Assembly (NCBI GenBank): GCA_028688535.1
Contig: JAQTXY010000029.1
Coordinates: 1-11,354, forward strand
DNA from: Methanothrix sp.
Lineage (GTDB): Archaea; Halobacteriota; Methanosarcinia; Methanotrichales; Methanotrichaceae
Length of the DNA: 11,354 nt
Direction of reading: 5' to 3'
The notes under the pieces are model-generated. The model was not told where the DNA came from and did no database searches. It saw only the letters and a list, made by a program, of their open reading frames with translations. The position numbers and the translations under genes were made by a program. Shown here piece after piece: positions 1 to 7,126 of the stretch; position 1 is the stretch's first letter, and the number at the start of each line of letters is the position of its first letter.

Positions 1-715
1 AATCGCAGACGAAAGAGCTGCCCCAAAAGATCAGGTCATCCTCCGGGCCGACACGGTTAGCCGCAGCCACGCAGACGCTATTGGCAATGGCGTGGCCTCT
101 TTGCACCGTCTCCCAGGCATCATGCCAGTCGCCCTCAGTCGGGTCCTCCTCGCCCTTTATCCAGCCGATGGCTGTAGGATAGAAAATGATCTGCGCTCCG
201 CTTAGCGCCGCAGCGCGCGCCGCTTCCGGGAACCACTGGTCATAGCAGATGAGTGCAGCAAATTTAGCATAGCGAGTATCGTAAACCCGGATCTCCTCTC
301 CGGGGGTAAAGTAACTTTGCTCATAAAAGAGAGGATCATGGGGAATGTGCACCTTGCGATAGGTGGGAAGAAGACTGCCGTCAGCGTCAATCACAGCCAC
401 GGAGTTATAGAAGCTGGACTCGTCCTTCTCGAAGACGGGCACTATTATCACTATCTGCAGCTCTTCTGCCAGCGCGGTAAGAGCCTGTGTGGACGGGCCA
501 GGGATGGTCTCAGCCAGAGCAGCGGCATCTTTGCCATCCCTCTGAGGGAAATAGCGCGTGCGAAAAAGCTCTTGCAGGCAGACGATCTGCGCGCCCCGGC
601 TTGCTGCCTCTCTTACCTTTTCCAGGGTTTTTTTCAGGTTGAGATCGAGATCCTCAGAGACTGAGGTTTGAATCAATGCGATGCACACTCTGGACGGAGG
701 TTTATCTGCCGGCAT
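1..715 (-). CDS. aguB: N-carbamoylputrescine amidase (carbon-nitrogen hydrolase family), partial, 3' end outside window
   Basis: This is a nitrilase-superfamily amidase, expected in the cytoplasm to hydrolyse N-carbamoylputrescine to putrescine, CO2 and ammonia in the agmatine route to polyamines. The frame is open from the ATG at 715 to the left edge, giving 238 codons. The family is usually about 290 residues, so roughly 50 are missing. The catalytic triad is visible: Glu49 in CLQELF, Lys121 in YRKVHIP and Cys157 in LICYDQWFPE. The context around Cys157 (CYDQWFPEAAR) and the later FYPTAIGW and RGHAIAN are typical of AguB rather than of general nitrilases. A GGGGA ribosome-binding site lies 5 bases upstream of the ATG and supports the start. 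No partner polyamine gene is visible in the window. A related amidase specificity cannot be excluded. Confidence 0.85.
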   Translation of the reverse strand, partial: MPADKPPSRVCIALIQTSVSEDLDLNLKKTLEKVREAASRGAQIVCLQELFRTRYFPQRDGKDAAALAETIPGPSTQALTALAEELQIVIIVPVFEKDESSFYNSVAVIDADGSLLPTYRKVHIPHDPLFYEQSYFTPGEEIRVYDTRYAKFAALICYDQWFPEAARAAALSGAQIIFYPTAIGWIKGEEDPTEGDWHDAWETVQRGHAIANSVCVAAANRVGPEDDLIFWGSSFVCD

Positions 716-1008
716 ATTCTTCCCCACACAATTATTGGATTGCTATTGAGCGCGCTGGTTTAACTAGATGGCGGGAATTTTTTGATTGATGCAGCCGCAT
801 GTATTTGATCACTGTCAATGAGCAAACTGCTTCACCAGTTCCCTGATCGCCAGCGAGAATGAAACGCTCGTATACGATATCACATCGTTTTCATCCGCGT
901 CTAAAAATATCGACTGGCTGGTGTGGGGGATACAATCGCGGCGGTCTGGATCTGTCACAGGTGAATCTGGGGTGGTATTGTCGCTAAATAGGCATTTGCC
1001 TCTTTACT
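716..1008. other. Intergenic region with one unrecognised short minus-strand frame
   Basis: No convincing gene is seen here. On the minus strand an open frame runs from 1003 to a TGA at 815-817 (62 sense codons). It has no ATG; the only obvious start would be a GTG. Its last residues, SLAIRELVKQFAH, look helical and protein-like, so it may be the tail of a decayed gene, but I cannot assign a family. The amidase promoter should lie in the lower part of this stretch; I see no clear TATA box. Confidence 0.3.
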
Positions 1009-1454
1009 TCAAGCTGTTTCACAGGCCGCCTCCTGTCTGGCCAGCTCCTCAGGCCTCCGGGAGATGGCGGTGCGCTCGTAAAGCATGCCCTGGATCTTCT
1101 TTCTTAGGGTCCTCACGCTCCAGCGCTCCACCCTGGCCATTTCGGCGTAGAACTGGCGCTGCAGAGGATCCTTGAGATAGATGATTTCGATTAAATGGGA
1201 CCACGACAACAGTCCAGACAGTGTCAGGACTATCTTGGCATCTGGGAAGAACTCGGCAAAACGGATCATGTGAAACACATTGCTGCGTCGAAAGCCCTTC
1301 CCGTACTCCACAGTCAGCCTCTTGCTCACAAGTTCGACAACTTTCGCCCCATACCCAGCCCGGCTCTCGGCTGGCAAATGATTTCATTCTCTCCTGATTT
1401 ATCCATCTCGCCTGCAGAGGATGGCTTTTCTTCCATTTGAAGGCCCTTCTTCAT
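1009..1454 (-). pseudogene. YhcG/DUF1016 nuclease-family N-terminal fragment, frameshifted and truncated
   Basis: The frame from about 1377 to a TGA at 1009-1011 encodes a typical DUF1016 N-terminal domain: ESRAGYGAKVVELVSKRL, then FPDAKIV, LSWSHLIEI, LKDPLQRQFYAEMARVERWS and LYERTAISRRPEELARQE. In intact family members (YhcG, about 340 residues) this helical DNA-binding region is followed by a PD-(D/E)XK nuclease domain. Here the frame stops directly after the N-terminal domain and no nuclease motif follows in any minus frame. The original start is probably the ATG at 1454 (MKKGLQMEEKPSS), which lies in a different frame, and the 60 or so residues normally found before the ESRAGYG region are missing. 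This suggests an internal deletion with a frameshift. Just upstream, a short frame ending ARYEEKLARETMIL has its TGA overlapping this ATG and may be the tail of another lost gene. Confidence 0.75.
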
Positions 1455-1593
1455 AGTATCATCGTCTCCCGAGCGAGCTTCTCCTCATATCTCGCCCTAC
1501 CGCCAGAGATGCGACCCGCATTATCTGCCTATAACATTTGCAGGTTATAGTAACCTTCGTCTCTGCCCCAGTCGGTGCCAGGACCTTAACGGG

Positions 1594-1982
1594 TCAACTA
1601 TCCGCCTCGTTCAACCTCTCCGCCATCCTCCACTCCTCGCCCAGATCCACCCCGATATCCATCCCCGGCCCGATCCTCTGCAAGCCTGGCGTACATGATG
1701 CACAGCAGCTCCCGCGCCGAGAAGGCCCTCCCGCGCAGCGCCCGCAGTACGTGGTTCTCCTGGGATCGTTAAGTCCTGCGCGTGCTGTCCCAGCATCCCG
1801 ATCTCGAAGTCGATCTCCCGGACCTCCCCCAGTGACTTCCTGCAAAAGAGCCGCCATGCCCAGCCGGATAGAAGACCGTCGTCCTTCCTCGGCCCCCTGG
1901 CCTTGAGCTCTCGTGCCGCAATCTCGTGCCGCTCATTCCTGGCCAGGCCGCACAGGTCCTCGGGTGCCTCCATCTCCAGCAC
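1594..1982 (-). pseudogene. Decayed gene of unrecognised family with at least three frame changes
   Basis: A GC-rich minus-strand remnant beginning at a GTG at 1982. The first 70 or so codons read coherently: NERHEIAARELKARGP, DDGLLSGWAWRLFCRKSL and GEVREIDFEIGMLGQHAQD. After about position 1770 the sensible reading moves to a second frame (LNDPRRTTY), then a third (VLRALRGRAFSARELLCIMY), then back to the second (LQRIGPGMDIGVDLGEEW, then RMAERLNEADS) ending at the TGA at 1594-1596. Splicing these pieces gives a plausible soluble helical protein of about 125 residues. The frame-hopping coherence is what supports decay rather than chance. I do not recognise the family. The remnant sits exactly at the left edge of the AT-rich island and points away from it. 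Confidence 0.5.
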
Positions 1983-2055
1983 CTAGCGATTATTAGTTCC
2001 AAATTTTAGGTAGAACACCATAAATCACTAGATCTTTATTATAATATCTTTAATC

Positions 2056-5000
2056 CTATATCGATGCATTCATTATTTCATTTACCAATGCTGTAATCCT
2101 ACTCCAATCTGGAGCATTAAACGATATTTTCTCATTGCTCCAAATATAAGGAATGGAATTTATAATCTCAAAATAGTGCTCTCTCTGGATGCCCAAATTC
2201 GATCTGCTACTGGATGATGCACCTTTTCCAAGTTCCTTTGTAATCGTATATGCTATGCCCCATAAAGCGTAATAATAGGCAAATGAGAGGTATCCTGCCA
2301 CTTGGATCTCTGGGGGGATGTCAATTTTCGATAGACATTTTATCTCCAAAATTTTATTATAATAATTAAGATAGCTATCTATAAATATCTTTCTCTGCTT
2401 CATTCCATCTTCATTCCATGGAAGATGCGATAGTGTTTCAACTAATTGGACTAATCCGAATAGCATGAATTCAGATCTTGGTTTCGGCTTTTCGAGATCG
2501 ATCATAACTATTTCATTTTGGTTTGTAACAATCCAATTATCTGGATGAGCATCTTTTTTTTCGACAATAGGCAATAATTCAATTATTTTAAATAATGGCT
2601 CTATCAAATTTAAAATTTCATCAACTAAACTATCCTTTAGATGATTTTTTTGCACAGCCCTTCTTAATCTATTCAATCTATTCATAGTTTCTTGCATAGT
2701 TTCATCTCTATCTTCCTCGAATCCTGAATTCCAGGCATGATACAATGCTAGAAACTCAATTGTATTTTGAATCGCTGTATCACAATGTGAGTCATTTTGT
2801 TTGATTAATACACTTAAATTTCTACCAGCAGCTCTTCTCATTACGTAAAGTTCGGTCTTATCTAATGATAATATTCCTAGAGGGATTGGTGTTAGAAATT
2901 TTTTTAGGTTTAGTTGTTCAAGGAGTCTGTTCATTTGGATTGTTCGTTCTTGTTCTTCTCGTAGATTTTCTTTAAAAATATTAGGTTTAAAAACATAGGT
3001 TGCTGATATTAATCCATGAAGATCCTCCGCGAAATAAACATCACTTTTTCCGCCTAATATCTCTTCTCTTATTTCCTGCGAATTAGCGGCAAGTTTAGCG
3101 CCTTCTAACCAAAGGTTTCGAGAATCTCTTTGTAGAAATTGCATCCATACCAGCTCATTAGGATAACAAAATTCTAATTCTTGTGTTTTTATTTGATCGA
3201 TTAATTCAGGGTAGTGTTCAACAATCTCTGCTAGTTGACAGACTGACCAAGGCCATTTTTCATCTATCCTTCCAGCTTCACAGATAGATTTAATACAATT
3301 CATAAAATAATTTTTATCACCCGTCTCTTTAAAAAAAGAGAGATTAATTCTTCCAACTAGACTATAGTGCTCTCTCGATTCATGTCCGGCTTGACGAGCC
3401 TTTTCCTTGCATTTAATTGTATTATTTAAATTCTCTAATGAATTTTCGTAACGGCTTAATCGATAATAACAATCGCCTATTAAACCGTAGTTTTCTGGAG
3501 AATCATTGCCTTTGTTGCAGCTTTCTTGGAACATATGCAAGGCTTTATTAAGTAATTCCTTATCTTTTTGTATTTGAAACAATCTATAATATGCATCTCC
3601 AAGTTCGCTATATAATGATTTATCCTTATTACCTTCGCTTTCTGATTCAGTTAAATATTTTATTGCATCTTCTAGAAAACCTTTTTGATCTTCTAAATCA
3701 TCTGATATATAAATATGTAATTCGTAAAATTTCCCAGCTTTTCGGATTTTCTTAATATAATAAATGCGACTATTTTCATTATCGCTTATCCTCCATCCCC
3801 TCTTTTTTTCAATAATGCATTTTTGAGAAAGCAAAAATCCATTGTTTTTAAAATCATGCCTCATCTCGTCTGGAATTATCCCTTTATTTAAATAATCACT
3901 AAATCTGGAATTTACGCTGAATAGACTTCCATTTATCTTGCCACGTTGAAGGCAAACACGACCAAAATGACCTAAAAATGAGGGATCTCTAAATCCTACA
4001 TCGTATGCTTTTTGATCATATTCTATAGCATTTAAAATGTCTCCAGGAAGTTTTGAGATCTTGTATTTGATATGATAATTGCCTCCCAGCAAACCATAGT
4101 ATTCCGATAGGGCCTTACTATCCATAGACTTATTTTGGCTAAGTCGATTCTCTAGAATATTAATTGCTTTATCAATTAAAGAGAGAGCTTCTTTTGGGTC
4201 CTCTATAGAAATCATTTTTGCTAGCTCTCGATATACTTTTGGTAATATACCTATCCTTGTTTCCTCCGGATTTAATAATTTGTTTAACTCATTTGCCTCT
4301 TCTAGCCATTTTATGGCGCTTTTTAGGTCATCTATAGAGCCAAGCTTAATGCCACGACTTCCAAGTATCATACCGATATAATATTTGATTTCGAAATCTT
4401 CGGAGGGGAGGCAGCCCAAATAGGAATTAAGAGCAACCTCATATGCATCGAGAGCGTGCTTCTGCGATTTTTCATCAAATAATATATTTCCTAACTTTTG
4501 ATATATCATTCCACGCTGTTTAAGATGATCTTTATTATTTTTGTCATCTGAATTATGGTAGATATCATTTAATTCCTTAGCTCCCTGTAAATCGGATATA
4601 TTTCCACATTCTGAGAATCGCTCGATCAAAGCATGGGCAAGTGTATGCCTCCATGTAGGATTACTCTCATTTGCAATGCGGAGATTATTTATCGCCTTAT
4701 CTAGCAAAAGGATTTCTCTCTTGGTAGACCAAATCCATAAGTATGCCTGCCCCTGACGACCTAAGGCTGCATTCTCTGAATATTTTGTTAAGCCTTTTGG
4801 TAATTTAAAATATTCGTCATAAAGATATATCGCTTTTTCCAGATTGTATACGCCTTCAGCATCTTTGTTAGTTAAAGTATAATATATACCAAGATTTAGA
4901 TGACAGGGAGCCAAATTAGCTATTACATTAGGATCTTTTGGTGTCTGCTTGTAGGCTCTTTCCATTTTCTCTAATGCTTTAAAGTATAACTTAAAATCTT

Positions 5001-5727
5001 TATTTATTTTTGCAATCTCTTGGTATGCATTCCCGAGGTAAATATAATGATCTGTTGTTTTATCAAATGATTCATCCAATTCGAAGTTATCAACTGCAAG
5101 GAATAAGTGACTAAGTTTCTCCTCAGTAGTTAGGCTTTGGGTGATGCCTAAAAAATAATGACTAGTGCCAACCATTTTATAATTATACGATATATTTATA
5201 GTATTGTTTATTTTACGTGATGTCATTAAATGGCAAATGCAATTTTCATAATACTGTGCTGCAATATCCGAATTCGTATTATTAAGGCTTTTTGCTATTT
5301 TAAATTCTGAATTTCCAAGATAACTGCTAAATATAAATTGAGTAAATTGTAGATTTGCCGATCCTTTACTTTTTTCTCTAAATATCTGCGAAAGAACTAT
5401 TGTATCATTCTGATTTAAATTTAATAGATGTGGGTATAAAATGCCCTTACAAAATATCTGCAATAAATGATTCTCTTTAAAATTTTTCATTATGGGCATA
5501 AACACTTTCCATAACTCATAAATATCGTTAAGCATAAAGGTTCTTTCATTTTCGTTCTTGGAATCGTTTGGCCCATTCATAACGGAGCTAATAAGATCAA
5601 GATTAACGCCATTTGAGAGAAGAATACTAGCTAAATTGCTTGTTTCATCATCGGTCAGATCATGCTTATACTTGCTAGAAAAATAAGTTCTAATTACCTG
5701 CTGGAGGTATTCATTATAGTACATCAT
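2056..5727 (-). CDS. Large TPR-like helical protein with C-terminal APH-type phosphotransferase domain
   Basis: This encodes 1223 residues, counted from the ATG at 5727; a TTG at 5739 would add four. A weak GGAT lies about 8 bases before the ATG. Residues about 150-800 hold degenerate TPR-like helical pairs, for example LYSELGDAYYRLFQIQKDKE, NYGLIGDCYYRLSRYENS and VIANLAPCHLNLGIYYT. The C-terminal part (about 890-1160) looks like an aminoglycoside/choline-kinase-type phosphotransferase: a candidate ATP lysine in YVFKPN, a hinge at ELYVMRRAAGRNLS, the catalytic loop KKDAHPDNW (Asp1059, Asn1064, with Lys where HGD-type loops have His) and the metal-binding MIDLE (Asp1077). No signal peptide or membrane segment is visible. 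It lies 157 bases downstream of the SLOG-TIR gene on the same strand and shares its low GC. The substrate is unknown. A role as scaffold or regulator of the TIR protein is inference. The stop codon is TAG, with an in-frame TAA one codon later. Confidence 0.85.
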   Translation of the reverse strand: MMYYNEYLQQVIRTYFSSKYKHDLTDDETSNLASILLSNGVNLDLISSVMNGPNDSKNENERTFMLNDIYELWKVFMPIMKNFKENHLLQIFCKGILYPHLLNLNQNDTIVLSQIFREKSKGSANLQFTQFIFSSYLGNSEFKIAKSLNNTNSDIAAQYYENCICHLMTSRKINNTINISYNYKMVGTSHYFLGITQSLTTEEKLSHLFLAVDNFELDESFDKTTDHYIYLGNAYQEIAKINKDFKLYFKALEKMERAYKQTPKDPNVIANLAPCHLNLGIYYTLTNKDAEGVYNLEKAIYLYDEYFKLPKGLTKYSENAALGRQGQAYLWIWSTKREILLLDKAINNLRIANESNPTWRHTLAHALIERFSECGNISDLQGAKELNDIYHNSDDKNNKDHLKQRGMIYQKLGNILFDEKSQKHALDAYEVALNSYLGCLPSEDFEIKYYIGMILGSRGIKLGSIDDLKSAIKWLEEANELNKLLNPEETRIGILPKVYRELAKMISIEDPKEALSLIDKAINILENRLSQNKSMDSKALSEYYGLLGGNYHIKYKISKLPGDILNAIEYDQKAYDVGFRDPSFLGHFGRVCLQRGKINGSLFSVNSRFSDYLNKGIIPDEMRHDFKNNGFLLSQKCIIEKKRGWRISDNENSRIYYIKKIRKAGKFYELHIYISDDLEDQKGFLEDAIKYLTESESEGNKDKSLYSELGDAYYRLFQIQKDKELLNKALHMFQESCNKGNDSPENYGLIGDCYYRLSRYENSLENLNNTIKCKEKARQAGHESREHYSLVGRINLSFFKETGDKNYFMNCIKSICEAGRIDEKWPWSVCQLAEIVEHYPELIDQIKTQELEFCYPNELVWMQFLQRDSRNLWLEGAKLAANSQEIREEILGGKSDVYFAEDLHGLISATYVFKPNIFKENLREEQERTIQMNRLLEQLNLKKFLTPIPLGILSLDKTELYVMRRAAGRNLSVLIKQNDSHCDTAIQNTIEFLALYHAWNSGFEEDRDETMQETMNRLNRLRRAVQKNHLKDSLVDEILNLIEPLFKIIELLPIVEKKDAHPDNWIVTNQNEIVMIDLEKPKPRSEFMLFGLVQLVETLSHLPWNEDGMKQRKIFIDSYLNYYNKILEIKCLSKIDIPPEIQVAGYLSFAYYYALWGIAYTITKELGKGASSSSRSNLGIQREHYFEIINSIPYIWSNEKISFNAPDWSRITALVNEIMNASI

Positions 5728-5779
5728 TGAGGTATCCAACTATTGTAGTCATTGAATTTTTTTTCAATTTTTCCAGTTA

Positions 5780-5789
5780 TTTTATATAT
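5780..5789 (-). promoter_or_regulatory. Possible TATA box of the TPR-phosphotransferase gene
   Basis: The minus strand reads ATATATAAAA about 55 bases before the ATG at 5727. An archaeal start site would be expected about 25 bases downstream, near 5758. This would allow transcription separate from the upstream SLOG-TIR gene. A small inverted repeat, ATTGAA-N6-TTCAAT, at 5751-5768 overlaps the predicted start region. AT-richness makes chance matches likely. Confidence 0.35.
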
Positions 5790-5884
5790 CTGATAATCGT
5801 ATAAATATGGCTTAAACTTTGAATTTTATGCTGAATATATGCACTTTCGTGGATATTGCTCATATTAGCCACCTAATCAAATAA

Positions 5885-6901
5885 TTAAACCAAAGAATTG
5901 GCATCCACTTCATAACCTGCCTGTTTTAAAATGCGTAGAATTTTTACCGCTTCATCTTCTAGATCATCGAACTTCTCGTAGATAACTCCCTTCAAATCAG
6001 ATGGAATTTCGATTTCTTCTTTAACGAGAGCACACGTTCTTTCTCTGCCCAATTTGCTAATCAAAAAACCATGCTCAAAAATGACATTTTGCCTCGCCCT
6101 AGGTCTCTGAGTTTCTCCCGAAAGGCCGCCTAAGTCGTCCGGTGTATAAATAATAAAACTAAATCCGATATCAATAGTATCTCGTTCTAATTTTTCTATT
6201 ACCGAGAGACTCTTACTTGGCTCTCTTTGAAGCACTATAGGCTCAAAATGCAATTTTTTGAGGATAGACACAAGTGTATCCCGCGAATGATAATCCCTTC
6301 CGTGAATGATAAAAACACGCCTTGGAAAGCGATTATTTTCAAGCAAATCGATAATACGAAACATCTCATCGATAAATTTATCAGGGGAAATATTCAGATC
6401 CTCTGTAAATTCTGTATCATTGCTTTTAACATAATTATAATTTGTTGGTCGTTTTTTCCAGGTCTCAGCTGAAGCGCAGGGTATGGAGCCTGCTACGAAA
6501 ACAGGTTTGCCTGCCAAAAAAGCCTTTTGAATACTATCAGATGTTCCCTTACCGCCCCCTATTGCAATTAGCGCGTCAGCTTTTTTAACAAAAAATGTGC
6601 GCTCTTCAAACCACCAGCGTTGGGTTTCAAATCTAAATACTTTTCCCTCTGACGGGATATCATTATAACGGTCAGGCAGGAGGTAGATTAAGCTTTCTTT
6701 TGAATCGCGATTTGCTTTAGCAGATAATAAATGAATATCTTCTGCGATAAGTTTATCATAATATCGATTTGAAGTGAGTATCAATTGATGATTACTATTT
6801 GCTAATCGCTTTGCTAGAGCGTGACAGTAAGCGGCTACGATCTCCTTAGTTATAGGTGGATCTCTGCCTTCACGCCATCCCCCTTGGAATAAGATTTTCA
6901 T
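5885..6901 (-). CDS. SLOG-like domain fused to TIR-like (PF10137/CAP12-type) domain; candidate defence effector
   Basis: A 338-residue soluble two-domain protein. Residues 1-185 look like a SLOG/LOG-type Rossmann domain: FQGGWREGRDP near the start, then ADALIAIGGGKGTSDSIQKA (Gly-rich loop 115-119) and AGKPVFVAGS. SLOG domains bind nucleotide-derived ligands; in Thoeris ThsA such a domain senses a cyclic ADP-ribose signal. Residues about 194-310 match the TIR-like family PF10137 (CAP12/Pycsar effector type): RVFIIHGRDYHSRDTL, FIIYTPDDLGG, RPRARQNVIFEHGFLISKLG and IPSDLKGVIYE. Glu276 in FEHGF is the likely catalytic residue of an NAD-cleaving TIR. By analogy the protein may be a ligand-gated NADase that causes abortive infection; this is inference. 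The ATG at 6901 overlaps the stop of a tiny upstream frame (ATGA). The downstream neighbour is the TPR-phosphotransferase gene. GC content is low compared with the flanks. Confidence 0.88.
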   Translation of the reverse strand: MKILFQGGWREGRDPPITKEIVAAYCHALAKRLANSNHQLILTSNRYYDKLIAEDIHLLSAKANRDSKESLIYLLPDRYNDIPSEGKVFRFETQRWWFEERTFFVKKADALIAIGGGKGTSDSIQKAFLAGKPVFVAGSIPCASAETWKKRPTNYNYVKSNDTEFTEDLNISPDKFIDEMFRIIDLLENNRFPRRVFIIHGRDYHSRDTLVSILKKLHFEPIVLQREPSKSLSVIEKLERDTIDIGFSFIIYTPDDLGGLSGETQRPRARQNVIFEHGFLISKLGRERTCALVKEEIEIPSDLKGVIYEKFDDLEDEAVKILRILKQAGYEVDANSLV

Positions 6902-6939
6902 TCAACCGCCATGCTTAGCTTTTTATATAATTTTGACAT
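6898..6939 (-). CDS. Possible 13-codon leader ORF coupled to the SLOG-TIR gene
   Basis: ATG at 6939 opens MSKLYKKLSMAVE and its TGA overlaps the SLOG-TIR start as ATGA. An AGGA motif lies 5 bases before the ATG, a better ribosome-binding site than any seen directly before the SLOG-TIR ATG. It could provide translational coupling. The frame is open further upstream to beyond the IS junction but without an ATG, so it could also be chance or the tail of an older gene. Confidence 0.3.
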   Translation of the reverse strand: MSKLYKKLSMAVE

Positions 6940-6967
6940 TTTGTTCCTAATTGGATTCAACTTTTGC

Positions 6968-6983
6968 TTATATAAAAATTTCG
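6968..6983 (-). promoter_or_regulatory. Archaeal BRE/TATA promoter candidate upstream of the SLOG-TIR gene
   Basis: The minus strand reads CGAAATTTTTATATAA, a good fit to a purine-rich BRE followed by an archaeal TATA box. Transcription would be expected to start about 25 bases downstream, near 6946, just before the small leader frame. A second TATA-like run, TTATATAAAAAG, at 6920-6931 is placed so that transcripts could start at the SLOG-TIR ATG itself (leaderless). Confidence 0.45.
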
Positions 6984-7019
6984 CTTGGCTCAACGTTGAT
7001 ACTAAATAACCACATTCAA

Positions 7020-7023
7020 TTAA
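7020..7023. repeat. Left copy of TTAA target-site duplication
   Basis: TTAA directly outside the left terminal inverted repeat. The same four bases flank the right end. This matches the YTAR target duplication known for the IS701 family. Confidence 0.7.
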
Positions 7024-7041
7024 CTTGACTTATCCAGATTA
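7024..7041 (+). repeat. IS701-type left terminal inverted repeat
   Basis: CTTGACTTATCCAGATTA, an 18-bp perfect inverted match to 8670-8687. Similarity becomes imperfect further inward. Confidence 0.9.
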
Positions 7042-7126
7042 CATTTAAAGATTAGCTCTTCAAGGGTACACTAAATTATACTATAAAAACATAAATCTTC
7101 ATTCATTAAATTTTAGGGGGCAATGA

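Noticed and set aside
202..664. Open frames on both strands inside the amidase region
   Set aside because: They overlap the minus-strand amidase frame, whose catalytic triad and family motifs are clear; the other frames show no family features.
2056..2058. TAG at the end of the TPR-phosphotransferase gene as a pyrrolysine codon
   Set aside because: A TAA follows in frame one codon later, so read-through would add only two residues; there is no sign of pyrrolysine use.
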